Source of the DNA: Ancylomarina longa
GTDB taxonomy: Bacteria > Bacteroidota > Bacteroidia > Bacteroidales > Marinifilaceae
Assembly (NCBI RefSeq): GCF_003996985.1
Contig: NZ_RJJX01000005.1
Span: 161,701-195,834 of the forward strand
Direction of reading: 5' to 3'
DNA length: 34,134 bases
Position numbers and translations under genes: made by a program. A model generated the notes under the pieces. It was given only the letters and a program-made list of their open reading frames with translations, was not told the origin of the DNA and ran no database searches. Shown here one piece after another: positions 7,040-14,872 of the stretch (positions are counted from its first letter, which is position 1; every line of letters starts with the position of its first letter).

Positions 7040-7714
7040 CTAGTTATTACGAAATAGAATCAATCCATTTTCACAAATTAAGTGCTCTAATTTACCCTGA
7101 ATTAATATTTCTGTTTCTATTCTATTGAACTCTGCATATTGATCTGTTGGGAACCATTTCTTTTGTCCGTACTCAACTAAAATCAAGAGGCCTTCTGAAT
7201 TACCCATTGGAATAAAATGCTTATTCTCACCAATGAATCTTGTTAATTTTAAGTTTTTTTGAATTAAGCATGCTGCTTGCTGACAATTTGCACATACAAC
7301 ACCTATTTCACATACTCTAATCACATTATTTATTGTGAATAATTTTGAGATATTGCAGGTATCACATTTGCGCAAAATAAATTCAATAATATTTTTATCA
7401 GAATCATAAAAGTAAATTGATTTTGCCTTCCAATTAGGAAAAGAAAAAACAGGATTTGAGTTGTTATTAATTGGTGTTAACCGTTCATGAAGAAACTCCA
7501 AGATTGATAAAATATCCTTAGCCTTTACGGAAAAAGCAAAATGAACCGGAACGATTTTTTCATTCACAAAATTAAATTCAACCAAAGTCTCCCCTGCCTC
7601 AAAAGTAAAGGAAGTAGTATTCCTTGTTGTAAGTTTAAAACCCAGCGTTCCAACATAAAATTGCAGCTGAGCTTCCATATTATTGGTGGTTAATTGTAGC
7701 TTTTGGATTATCAT
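7040..7714 (-). CDS. VOC (glyoxalase/bleomycin-resistance) superfamily protein
   Basis: The 224-residue product begins IIQKLQLTTNNMEAQLQFY followed by VGTLGFKLT, the usual opening of a vicinal-oxygen-chelate module. The first module ends with SIYFYDSDKNIIEFILR near residue 113. The second half (about 120-224) is more diverged and contains a cluster of Cys (CDTCN near 117-121 and CEIGVVCANCQQAAC near 135-149), which is unusual for the family. The substrate is unknown. It lies 15 bp downstream of the second MacB-type permease and is probably cotranscribed with that pair. Confidence 0.75.
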   Translation of the reverse strand: MIIQKLQLTTNNMEAQLQFYVGTLGFKLTTRNTTSFTFEAGETLVEFNFVNEKIVPVHFAFSVKAKDILSILEFLHERLTPINNNSNPVFSFPNWKAKSIYFYDSDKNIIEFILRKCDTCNISKLFTINNVIRVCEIGVVCANCQQAACLIQKNLKLTRFIGENKHFIPMGNSEGLLILVEYGQKKWFPTDQYAEFNRIETEILIQGKLEHLICENGLILFRNN

Positions 7715-7729
7715 TTCATTAGACTTTTT

Positions 7730-8992
7730 TTATTCATCCCGAATAGCTTCAATTGGACGAATTTCTAGTGCTCTCCTGGCTGGAATAATTCCTGCGAAGA
7801 TTCCTGCAAAAACTAATATCAATAAGGCAATCATAGCAATATTAAAATCTACTTCGGGATTGGTGAACATGGTATTATCTCCTCCTCCCGATTGAATAGC
7901 TTTATTTATAACTTCAAGCAATATAACACCAAACACAAGTCCTAACCATCCTGCAATTGCTGTTAGCACAACCGATTCAGCTAAAATAGAGCTTATTATT
8001 ACGGATGGAGAAGCTCCTAGTGCTCTTTGGATTCCAATTTCCTTGGTCCTTTTTTTCACGATGAAGAGCATTATATTGCTCACTCCAATAATCCCAGCTA
8101 GTAGTGTTCCGATACCAACGATCCAAATCAATCCTGAAATTCCCAAAAACAGATTATTAATTTGAATAAATTCTTTTTCCACGTTGTTACTCCCAATTGC
8201 CCTTTTATCGTCAGGGTCGATAGAATGCCTCCTTTTCAGCAGAGCTTTCACTTTCGCCTCAACATAGGTGGCGGTGTATTCCTTTTTTGATGTAATGGAA
8301 TAATGCCCTACTCTAGTCCCCAAATTATAAGTTTTCTGTAAGGTACTAAAAGGTATAAAAACACACTGATCCTGCCATTCTCCCCAACCTTGACTATGCA
8401 TGGATTTAAAGGTGCCTACAATTTGAAAAAATACACCATTTATCTTGATGTATTCCCCAATAGGATCTTCCTTATTCTCAAACAGAACTTGAACTACCCT
8501 ATCGCCTATAATAGCAATTTTACGAGACTCATTTATATCTACCTGATTTAAAAATCTACCTGCAGTAATATGTACCGGATCTATCTGATTTACCTCCGGA
8601 ACATCTCCCAAAATACTAAAAGCACCTGTTTTAAGCCCTCTGATAACATTGTTCGTGCCATCTCCTCCCCGAGCTTGCACGCGTGGAGCTAATAATTTTA
8701 TCTCAGGTATATTATCCAAAATTGCCTTTGTATCCTGATTGGTGAAATTATAACGTCGTCCCGGCTTGTAGCCTTTGTAGGGCATACTGGTTGGTTGCGC
8801 CCATACAAATACGGAATTGGTTGCAAAATCGCCCATTCCATAGTAAACTCCGTTTTCAAGTCCCTTTCCGGAACCAAGCATGATGATTAGCATGAATATA
8901 CCCCAGAAAACCCCAAAAGCAGTTAAAAAGGTTCTCAACTTATTACTTTTAAGTGCCATATATACTTCGGACCATCGATCTCTGTCAAACAT
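7730..8992 (-). CDS. MacB/FtsX-type ABC transporter permease (second of pair)
   Basis: The 420-residue protein has one TM helix near 20-42 (FLTAFGVFWGIFMLIIMLG), a MacB-type periplasmic core (about 43-270, with GRRYNFTNQD and AGRFLNQVDI) and a C-terminal FtsX domain with three TM helices (about 285-412), including TKEIGIQRALGASPSVI and the closing IPARRALEIRPIEAIRDE. Such subunits work as mechanotransmission or efflux permeases together with a separate LolD/MacB-type ATPase. It is 25 bp downstream of a close paralogue. No ATPase gene is in the window. Confidence 0.9.
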   Translation of the reverse strand: MFDRDRWSEVYMALKSNKLRTFLTAFGVFWGIFMLIIMLGSGKGLENGVYYGMGDFATNSVFVWAQPTSMPYKGYKPGRRYNFTNQDTKAILDNIPEIKLLAPRVQARGGDGTNNVIRGLKTGAFSILGDVPEVNQIDPVHITAGRFLNQVDINESRKIAIIGDRVVQVLFENKEDPIGEYIKINGVFFQIVGTFKSMHSQGWGEWQDQCVFIPFSTLQKTYNLGTRVGHYSITSKKEYTATYVEAKVKALLKRRHSIDPDDKRAIGSNNVEKEFIQINNLFLGISGLIWIVGIGTLLAGIIGVSNIMLFIVKKRTKEIGIQRALGASPSVIISSILAESVVLTAIAGWLGLVFGVILLEVINKAIQSGGGDNTMFTNPEVDFNIAMIALLILVFAGIFAGIIPARRALEIRPIEAIRDE

Positions 8993-9017
8993 ATCTTTAG
9001 ATTATTAGGTTTTTATT

Positions 9018-10244
9018 CTATTCGTCAGCTAAGGCTTCAATTGGCTTCACATTGGCAGCCTTCCAGGCGGGAAAAAAACCAGCTACCAAGCCAGCAAAGA
9101 CAAGCACTAAGGTTGCCTCAATACCCACACTCAAATCCACCGACGGGTTCATGAAAAATTGTATTTGAGTGTGAGGAGCAAGTACCTCCAACAAAACAAC
9201 TCCCATTACCAAACCCAAATATCCAGCTACACTGGTAATTAACACAGATTCTAAAAGAATTAAGCTTACAATTGAATTGGGAGAAGCACCCAAGGCTTTT
9301 CGAATTCCAATTTCTCTGGTTCGTTCCCTTACAACTATTATCATGATATTACTAACTCCAACCACACCTGCAATAATCGTAAATACACCTATAATCCATA
9401 CAAAAATTCTTATTCCAGCAAATAAAGCCATGGTTCTTTGATATCCTTCCATATTATTATTAATCCACATTGCTCTTCTATCCGAAGCATCGAATTTATG
9501 CCGGGTTGCAAAGTTTTTTCGCAAATAACTTTCCATTTGCTTCAAAGCTTCAATATCGTGAGTATTGGTAGTGAAGGACATATTCGAAATTCTATTGGCG
9601 CCATTAAAAACCATTTGCGCTGTGGATATAGGTACATAAACCCGTTGGAGATCACGTTCAGAATGATCCGTGAAAGTTCCAATTACTTGAAATGGAATAC
9701 CATTTATTTTGATGTATTTTCCAACAGGCTCTTCTTTTTTAAAGAGAGCTTCTTCAAGTATAGTGCTAATTGCCACTACCTTTCGTGAGTTGGCTATGTC
9801 AATATCATTTAAAAATCGTCCTTTTAATGATGTGGTATTTTCCAAAGTTTCGGTATCTGGATGGACTGCGATAATTTCATAATTCACATATTGCGACTTA
9901 TAAGAAATTATATTGTTTTGAAATATGGAGTAACGGGAACTAATTTTATCCACATCCAGTCCGGAAGCCTTTGTACGATCATAGTCTTCGTTGGTAAACT
10001 GAATACGCCTACCTGGTTGCATCCCGCTAAAAGCCATACTGGTTCTGCCACTATAAATCCATAAACTATTTACAGCATCTCGTTTGAACTGATCCAAAAC
10101 GCCGTTTTGTAATCCATTACCCGATCCAAGGAGGATAATAAGCATAAATATACCCCACGAGACACTAAAGCCTGTAAGTATAGTCCTTAATTTATTCTTT
10201 CGGATGGTTTCAAAAATCTCTTGCCACTTATCAAGATCGAACAT
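9018..10244 (-). CDS. MacB/FtsX-type ABC transporter permease (first of pair)
   Basis: The 408-residue paralogue of the next gene has the same layout: an N-terminal TM (about 20-42), a MacB-type core (with GRRIQFTNED and KGRFLNDIDI), an FtsX domain with three TMs and the signature TREIGIRKALGASPNSI, then FPAWKAANVKPIEALADE at the end. The pair presumably forms a heterodimer. The order here is permease-permease-VOC with short gaps, so this is probably one operon. The ATPase and periplasmic adaptor found with many such pairs are missing upstream: 10245-10871 holds no ORF of that kind. Confidence 0.9.
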   Translation of the reverse strand: MFDLDKWQEIFETIRKNKLRTILTGFSVSWGIFMLIILLGSGNGLQNGVLDQFKRDAVNSLWIYSGRTSMAFSGMQPGRRIQFTNEDYDRTKASGLDVDKISSRYSIFQNNIISYKSQYVNYEIIAVHPDTETLENTTSLKGRFLNDIDIANSRKVVAISTILEEALFKKEEPVGKYIKINGIPFQVIGTFTDHSERDLQRVYVPISTAQMVFNGANRISNMSFTTNTHDIEALKQMESYLRKNFATRHKFDASDRRAMWINNNMEGYQRTMALFAGIRIFVWIIGVFTIIAGVVGVSNIMIIVVRERTREIGIRKALGASPNSIVSLILLESVLITSVAGYLGLVMGVVLLEVLAPHTQIQFFMNPSVDLSVGIEATLVLVFAGLVAGFFPAWKAANVKPIEALADE

Positions 10245-10262
10245 GGTATTTTATTTAGAATT

Positions 10263-10305
10263 TCACATTACAGAGAAGCATCAATTTCTCTGAATAATTA
10301 TGTGA
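10263..10305. promoter_or_regulatory. Two-part stem-loop upstream of the permease operon
   Basis: The outer arms TCACAT (10263-10268) and ATGTGA (10300-10305) enclose the inner arms CAGAGAA (10271-10277) and TTCTCTG (10286-10292). The structure sits 18 bp before the minus-strand start at 10244 and could be an operator or a 5' UTR hairpin. Confidence 0.35.
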
Positions 10306-10484
10306 TGTCCTAAATTTTGGTGGTAATAACAATGGGAGGTTTTCTCTGCATACAATATAGAGAAAGAAATGTTAGAAATCAATAATTCAAATAAGAAAAA
10401 ATTCTATTCAAAGCAGATCTTCAACCAATTCTCAAACAGTGAAATAAAATTCTATATCCTAATTTTTAGTATTGATAATTATTA

Positions 10485-10640
10485 TATTTTTGCGGCCGAT
10501 TACAACTCATCTAAAGAATACACTTATTCTATTCAAGAGATTTGTATTTATATTAAGAGGGGGAATTTTCATAAATTAAGTTTTTTTAGTTGGTTAATGG
10601 TTAGATGAAAAATGGCTGGATTATTCAGCCATTTTTATTA
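10485..10640 (+). ncRNA. Candidate small RNA with -7 box and terminator
   Basis: TATTTTTG at 10485-10492 fits the TAnnTTTG box, though no clear TTTG lies at -33. An 11-bp stem AAAAATGGCTG (10608-10618) with CAGCCATTTTT (10626-10636) and a T-rich end gives a good intrinsic terminator. The transcript between would be about 140 nt. A 79-codon plus-strand ORF (10369-10608) ends at the same place, but its start lies upstream of the -7 box and its sequence looks like random AT-rich coding. An RNA is a little more likely than a protein; both are uncertain. Confidence 0.3.
10608..10636 (+). terminator. Intrinsic terminator
   Basis: An 11-bp perfect stem (AAAAATGGCTG / CAGCCATTTTT) with a 7-nt loop. 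The U-tract is the end of the right arm plus ATTA. Confidence 0.7.
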
Positions 10641-10669
10641 ACAGATCATTTAATCTTTTTTAACGTCTA

Positions 10670-10704
10670 TTTGCAGCTCTTAACCGCCTATTAGCCTATC
10701 TTTG
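10670..10704 (+). promoter_or_regulatory. Bacteroidota promoter for candidate small RNA
   Basis: TTTG at 10670-10673 and TATCTTTG at 10697-10704 match the -33 and -7 consensus boxes. The 23-nt spacing is slightly longer than the usual 19-21. The box points to a plus-strand transcript that ends at the terminator near 10803. Confidence 0.55.
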
Positions 10705-10710
10705 AAATGT

Positions 10711-10806
10711 AGATTAATAAGAAATAAGTAGTAGTTTTATCATAGATTGAGATTAAGGTTAACATTTAGTGTTAGAAAAGGATCGAATAACTTCGATCCT
10801 TTTTTT
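10711..10806 (+). ncRNA. Candidate ~95-nt small RNA
   Basis: This stretch is bounded by a good Bacteroidota promoter (10670-10704) and a near-ideal intrinsic terminator (10776-10803). It has no start codon followed by a meaningful frame, and there is no gene directly downstream in the same transcript, so it is best read as an independent small RNA. The 5' half is unstructured and purine-rich (GAAATAAGTAGTAG), which would suit base-pairing with a target. I do not recognise the family. The exact 5' end is an estimate. Confidence 0.5.
10776..10803 (+). terminator. Intrinsic terminator of the candidate small RNA
   Basis: A 12-bp perfect stem (AAAAGGATCGAA / TTCGATCCTTTT) with the tetraloop TAAC, followed by more T residues. 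Confidence 0.85.
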
Positions 10807-10871
10807 ATTCCTTATTCTTTATGGAAATTAACTTATTTGCTGTTTTTTCCATGTAATAAATTAGACTATCT

Positions 10872-11039
10872 ATGGAAACTGAAGATATCTATAAAAATAT
10901 CCCTTTGAATCAAATTCCATGGATTCAGAAAATACCTCCAAACTGTTTGTTGGATAGTATCAATAAAGTGATAAAGGATTTTAAATCTATCCGTGAAAAA
11001 ATAATTTTATGGCGTAACTTACCATTACAGGGATGCTAA
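10872..11039 (+). pseudogene. Remnant of a class I SAM-dependent methyltransferase (N-terminus only)
   Basis: A 55-codon frame begins METEDIYKNIPLNQIPW and continues with IPPNCLLDSI. This resembles the start of a methyltransferase group that opens with a Y..IP..QIPW....PP..L segment and soon reaches the glycine-rich SAM-binding motif. Here the frame instead runs into unrelated sequence and stops at 11037-11039, before any DLGCGxG motif. The following 100 bases show no continuation. I read it as a decayed fragment. A genuine small protein is possible but less likely. Confidence 0.45.
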
Positions 11040-11147
11040 AGGCACCTATTCTCCATGCTATTTCTGTTTAAATCAGGAATACTGAAAATGAGCAATTAAT
11101 TGTAAAATACTAGTAATATGTGATGGATTAGAAAGAAAGGAGATATC

Positions 11148-11753
11148 ATGAACAAGAAAAAACTAATCGTAGTAGGTTCAACCGGAGTTATTGGTAAAAA
11201 AGTAGTTGATCTTTTAGGGGAAGACTATCAAATAATTGAGGTAAACCGATCTAGTGGAGATTATAAACTAGACATGAAGGATGCTATTTCCGTGGATGAA
11301 ATGTTTAAACGAATTGGTAAATTTGAAGCTCTAATTTCAACTAGTGGCTTTGGCAGATGGGCATCCATGGATGAAATGTCTATTCAGGATTATCATTATG
11401 GACTGCAAAGTAAATTGATGGGACAAGTAAATTTAGTTTTAATAGGTAGAAAATACGCTCATTCGGGAACTACCTTTGTACTTACCAGCGGATTGCTTGC
11501 CCAACATCCTATGCCGGGAAGTACATCGCTCTCCATGATTAATGCGGGAATTGAAGCTTTTGTGAGAGCAGCTGCGCTTGAAATGGGAGACAAACGAGTA
11601 AATGTAGTGAGTCCTTCCTTTGCAAAGGAAACCATGGAAATGATGGGTATCGATTCTTCAACAGGAATACCCGCAATTGAATTTGCCAAATTATACAAGC
11701 AAGCTATTGAGGATGGTAAATCGGGAATTGTTTACTCGAAAATTAAAGAATAA
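11148..11753 (+). CDS. Short-chain dehydrogenase-like protein lacking the Tyr-Lys pair
   Basis: The 201-residue Rossmann protein has the nucleotide-binding VVGSTGVIGKK (8-18), STSG in place of the NNAG motif (64-67), Ser114 in FVLTSGLLAQ, and RVNVVSPSF (150-158) after the helix that normally carries YxxxK. At the expected position (about 127-131) the sequence is SLSMI, so the catalytic Tyr and Lys are absent. Close relatives with the same GSTS.SM.N.G.E.FVRAAALEM segment exist, so this is probably a subfamily trait rather than recent damage. A strong Shine-Dalgarno site (AAGGAGAT, 11137-11144) precedes the start, which is rare in this phylum and may point to transfer. It stands between two gene remnants. 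Confidence 0.8.
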   Translation: MNKKKLIVVGSTGVIGKKVVDLLGEDYQIIEVNRSSGDYKLDMKDAISVDEMFKRIGKFEALISTSGFGRWASMDEMSIQDYHYGLQSKLMGQVNLVLIGRKYAHSGTTFVLTSGLLAQHPMPGSTSLSMINAGIEAFVRAAALEMGDKRVNVVSPSFAKETMEMMGIDSSTGIPAIEFAKLYKQAIEDGKSGIVYSKIKE

Positions 11754-11772
11754 GAATAGCAATAATCAGTAT

Positions 11773-11982
11773 ATGCTTGATTTCAAAATTAATGAGGCAA
11801 AATGTATTGAATATGGGCTTTGTGTTCAAGATTGTCTTGTTGGCATTATCTAAATGAATACTAAGCCGATAATTCGAAATAAGAATGAACAGAATTGTTT
11901 GAAATGCCAGCACTGTTTAGCAATATGTCCAACCGAAGCATTGTCCATCCTCGGGAAAAAACCAGAAAATTGTAGTGCATAA
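11773..11982 (+). pseudogene. Broken N-terminus of a 4Fe-4S ferredoxin-type nitroreductase
   Basis: In one frame from the ATG at 11773 the sequence reads MLDFKINEAKCIEYGLCVQD, then CLVGII, an in-frame TAA (11851-11853), then MNTKPIIRNK and, further on, CLKCQHCLAICPTEALSILG. This is the two-cluster ferredoxin domain that starts many Bacteroidota nitroreductase-family proteins (CxxCGxCxxDCP ... CLKCQHCLAxCPTGA). Besides the stop, the second Cys of cluster I is Tyr, the Pro after its last Cys is Leu, and the frame ends at 11982 with no nitroreductase domain behind it. The gene is dead. Confidence 0.75.
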
Positions 11983-12045
11983 TCTCCGGATAATTTAAAA
12001 GCCATTGGTTGTTCGTTTCTGGGTAAATTAATATAGTATTTCCTC

Positions 12046-12378
12046 TTAATGTGTCCAATCCAGAAAAAAAATCTCAGGTGGCAAGCTTTTTTTAATGGCA
12101 TTACGCATCGTGTCGAAATGCGGACAAGGGTAGCCAATAGGATTGCCTTTTTGAATGCACGAAGCCATTGCAATAATATCTGCACCTTTATCAACCATCA
12201 TTTTAGCTCTTGCTACAGCTCTTTTCCCAGGGCAGCCACCACAGGTTACAAAACCCATAACTTCTACCGTTCCAATATCTTTAAAAGCTAATTTCCCTTT
12301 TGCACATACTTTAAAATCCGAGATACCAGAACACATATCCTCGGTTTGCTGACAACGAATAATTCCTACTTTTTGCAT
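12046..12378 (-). CDS. CGGC domain protein
   Basis: The 110-residue product has the name-giving VTCGGCPGKRA motif (Cys46, Cys49) plus conserved Cys9, Cys16, Cys25, Cys74 and Cys85 (MASCIQKG, YPCPHFD). The family is a small cysteine-rich protein presumed to bind metal or an Fe-S cluster; its role is unknown. Length is typical. It lies convergent to the ferredoxin-type remnant and is a single-gene unit. Confidence 0.88.
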   Translation of the reverse strand: MQKVGIIRCQQTEDMCSGISDFKVCAKGKLAFKDIGTVEVMGFVTCGGCPGKRAVARAKMMVDKGADIIAMASCIQKGNPIGYPCPHFDTMRNAIKKSLPPEIFFLDWTH

Positions 12379-12561
12379 ATTTATTTTTCGGCTTGTGAAT
12401 ACGCAAAAATAAAAGAATATTTAAAATATCCGTTTTCAATTATCTAATCTATTTATTATTCTTTAAGATTTACATTTTGGGGACTAAACATTTAAATTAA
12501 GATTCAACAACAAAAATCAGTAATCAGAAACCAAACACCTATTCAAAAAAAACCAAGACCT

Positions 12562-13212
12562 CTATCCTCTCTTCATATATTCCGAAGCCACCCATCCCTC
12601 TATCTGTACTTTATCCCAACCATTTTCCTGCTCGATAATGCTGGTGGAAGTTCCTTGCTTGATTACCGCTGCAATTTCTTTATGGGGTGCTACTCTCAGG
12701 TTAAGGCGATCGGCACTCACTTGAGCTATAAGCTTTGGAGTTTCCGGCTTATCCCCAATATTAGCCAAATCCACATATTCAATCCACACGGCTTCGTCAT
12801 TCTCTATTGCGCTGGCAATTATCGGATAAATCCGCTTGTAAGCGATGGTGCTATGAATAACTTTTCCTTCTCCCTGCATGTTGTTGTTCACCTGATCGCC
12901 AAGGAGCAGACAGCCATCGGTATCTTTGGCGGTATTGCCGATATGAATATGGATGTATTCAAATCCGGGAACCGATGTAACATGAAGCATACCTTTGTGC
13001 ATACGAGGAAATTTTTGGGCATAATGCTGGCTTTGGCCTCCTTCGGTGCGAAGTGCCATTCTATAGCGTCCCGCAGGAATACAGGTCTTCCCTGCTATTT
13101 TCTGTGCGTGCATTTCATCCTCGAGGGTATAACAGGCAAATTGATCGTTTATAAGCAGCAATCCCTGTGTACTACCCGATTCCCTACTAAAACGTATTAC
13201 TTTTAATTCCAT
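12562..13212 (-). CDS. DUF5675 protein with C-terminal SH3 domain
   Basis: The 216-residue protein has a DUF5675 domain at about 1-150 (FACYTLEDEMH, IPAGRYRMAL, YIHIHIGNTAKDTDGCLLLG) and a bacterial SH3 domain at about 160-216 (DRLNLRVAPHKEIAAVIKQG, WDKVQIEGWVASEYMKRG). DUF5675 is often found in phages and near lysis genes, and SH3 domains of this kind bind cell wall, so a peptidoglycan-related role is likely but no catalytic function is proven. There is no signal peptide. With the holin-like gene upstream it forms a visibly GC-richer pair that looks acquired. Confidence 0.85.
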   Translation of the reverse strand: MELKVIRFSRESGSTQGLLLINDQFACYTLEDEMHAQKIAGKTCIPAGRYRMALRTEGGQSQHYAQKFPRMHKGMLHVTSVPGFEYIHIHIGNTAKDTDGCLLLGDQVNNNMQGEGKVIHSTIAYKRIYPIIASAIENDEAVWIEYVDLANIGDKPETPKLIAQVSADRLNLRVAPHKEIAAVIKQGTSTSIIEQENGWDKVQIEGWVASEYMKRG

Positions 13213-13253
13213 GATATTTGTGTAAATGCTTAAGCTATCGGTCTAAATAAAAC

Positions 13254-13286
13254 CTGTCGGAAAAGAGCTAAGCCCAATCCCGACAG
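13254..13286 (-). terminator. Terminator downstream of the holin-like gene
   Basis: CTGTCGG (13254-13260) pairs with CCGACAG (13280-13286) around a 19-nt loop. On the minus strand GTTTTATTT follows. It lies 23 bp after the holin-like stop codon. Confidence 0.5.
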
Positions 13287-13309
13287 TAAAATTAAAACTA
13301 AGAATATCT

Positions 13310-13930
13310 TCAACCTTTTGCATCCCGAAAGGGATCTTGTTGAGCAAGTTTCATGCTGTGTTCATGGAGCATATCTTGTTTTACGGCACTGCTGCGACTG
13401 CTTCCGAAGAAGTAGGAAAGCACCAGACCGAATCCGGTTGCCATAGCACCAAATAACTGATTGATATATCCCGAAGCATCCTGACTAAGCGGTTTGTATA
13501 TCAATATCCCGGTAAGGATAAAAAAAGCAGCTACCACCGTCCACGCCAAAATATAGAGATTCACATCGCGGTGTCCGGTGGCTTTGGTAATCTCCACCTC
13601 GCGACTGCGAGCACTTACCTTATCGGATAAATAAGCCTGATCGCGTTCGAAATCGACACGGGCGATTTCCAGCGACAAGCGTTGCAATTTCTCACGGTGC
13701 TTCATCTCCAGCTCCTTTAATTTTACGATAGCATCCGGATTGTTTTGAATCGCCTTTTCCAGATCGTTACTATCGGTGCTGTTGATGCCAAGCACATCGG
13801 CAACCATATTCAAAATCGGACCTCCAACGCCACCTGTTAGCGCCGAAGCCAATAAGGGCAGCCCTTTTTGAGTGAGCGTCTTGCCCAAGGATTTAATGCT
13901 GTTTTTGGTTTTTTTATTGAATAAACTCAT
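13310..13930 (-). CDS. Holin-like membrane protein (resembles GTA/3TM holins)
   Basis: The 206-residue product has a glycine-rich amphipathic segment (25-48, LPLLASALTGGVGGPILNMV), a charged coiled-coil-like stretch (about 60-115), then two clear TM helices (about 125-145 and 157-176) and a short charged tail. This order (amphipathic N-terminus, coiled coil, TM pair) resembles the phage/gene-transfer-agent 3TM holin family. The neighbour encodes a DUF5675-SH3 protein, which supports a lysis or envelope-related cassette. No other phage genes are present, so this would be a remnant or a domesticated module. GC is clearly above the surrounding sequence. Confidence 0.7.
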   Translation of the reverse strand: MSLFNKKTKNSIKSLGKTLTQKGLPLLASALTGGVGGPILNMVADVLGINSTDSNDLEKAIQNNPDAIVKLKELEMKHREKLQRLSLEIARVDFERDQAYLSDKVSARSREVEITKATGHRDVNLYILAWTVVAAFFILTGILIYKPLSQDASGYINQLFGAMATGFGLVLSYFFGSSRSSAVKQDMLHEHSMKLAQQDPFRDAKG

Positions 13931-14105
13931 TTGGGATTTATTTATGAAGTAGTAGTGCTTATGCTGCTAATCCCGAAAAGGAAATTCCCCAATATAATGG
14001 CAATTTCACCTTCGGAAAGCATAGTCTGTGCTTCAGAATTAGCGCTGAACCCTAAAGGAGAATTCCTTATTCACAGGAAAATTCCCCATAGGGTATAAAT
14101 TATGG

Positions 14106-14144
14106 TGGCAGTTATCACGATTAACGTTTTACTGATCACTGCCA
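14106..14144. terminator. Stem-loop overlapping the DUF6261 stop codon
   Basis: TGGCAGTTATCA (14106-14117) and TGATCACTGCCA (14133-14144) pair at 11 of 12 positions. The stem spans the end of the minus-strand DUF6261 gene. A U-run is lacking, so termination is only possible, not shown. Confidence 0.3.
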
Positions 14145-14872
14145 ATTGTTTCTTCTCTTTGATGATCGAGACGAGTCTGTCGCGATTTTACATTCACCAT
14201 TGTAGCAGCAATAAGCTGATTCATCTCTTGTGTTATGGTACCAAAAACCGGATTGGTATTGAGGCTGGCCATCACATTAATATATCGAATAATCATTTCA
14301 ATAGAATGGCGCAATGCCATACAGGCATCTTCGGTTTTAATGCTTGGAGCAGCTGCTGTATTATCATTCCGATGCTCATACATCGTTTCGAACTCCTCTT
14401 GTGTTGTTTTCATTTCCTGAAACCAATCATTAGCACCAATTGTTGCTATCGCAGCGGTAAGCGTAGGAGTAGTTTCCAAATCTAAAATCAGCTTTTTTTC
14501 GCGTGCAGTCTGCACAGCATAACTTTCTCGATGAAGATTGCGCCCATGTAAAGCAATACATTCCATTAATAATTCGCAAGCCTCATTGTAACCATCTAAT
14601 TTACGAAGACTACAAGCTTCAACATAAGTTTTGAATGCCCGAAATGCATCATCCCTTGCTGCATCAGAATCACCAACAGTCATGGTTAAATTTTTGAACT
14701 TAGGTTTGAGGTAAGCAAGATCTAAATTTTTTAGATCATCATCCATCAATCCTTTTAATAAAGCAAGTTGAGGATCTTGAACATCTTGTTTTAAAATATC
14801 TTTGCTTAATTGTCCAGCTAGAGTATAGTACTCGTCAGCATGCATCAAATGGTAGGAAATTTTCTTAATCAT
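14129..14872 (-). CDS. DUF6261 family protein
   Basis: The 247-residue, mostly helical protein opens IKKISYHLMHADEYYTLAGQ, a typical start for the Bacteroidota-specific DUF6261 family (a YHL.N/HADEY.... motif). No signal peptide, TM segment or catalytic motif is seen. Its role is unknown; members occur in several copies per genome. It is the gene nearest to the palindromic array: the array starts about 250 bp upstream of its start codon. Confidence 0.82.
   Translation of the reverse strand: MIKKISYHLMHADEYYTLAGQLSKDILKQDVQDPQLALLKGLMDDDLKNLDLAYLKPKFKNLTMTVGDSDAARDDAFRAFKTYVEACSLRKLDGYNEACELLMECIALHGRNLHRESYAVQTAREKKLILDLETTPTLTAAIATIGANDWFQEMKTTQEEFETMYEHRNDNTAAAPSIKTEDACMALRHSIEMIIRYINVMASLNTNPVFGTITQEMNQLIAATMVNVKSRQTRLDHQREETIGSDQ

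Noticed and set aside
10369-10608. 79-codon plus-strand ORF
   Set aside because: Composition is that of AT-rich non-coding DNA, there is no recognisable domain, and a -7 box lies inside it.
11983-12045. Frameshifted continuation of the nitroreductase remnant
   Set aside because: A few residues (PLVVRF-like in another frame) could be read as the start of the nitroreductase domain, but the match is too short and interrupted by stops.
12655-13206. 183-codon plus-strand ORF opposite the DUF5675 gene
   Set aside because: The minus-strand frame matches a known domain pair over its whole length; this is its shadow in GC-richer sequence.
13931-14128. Further copies of the array unit near the holin-like gene
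   Set aside because: Some TTCCCC and GGAAAGCATAGTC stretches look similar, but spacing is irregular and polarity cannot be followed.
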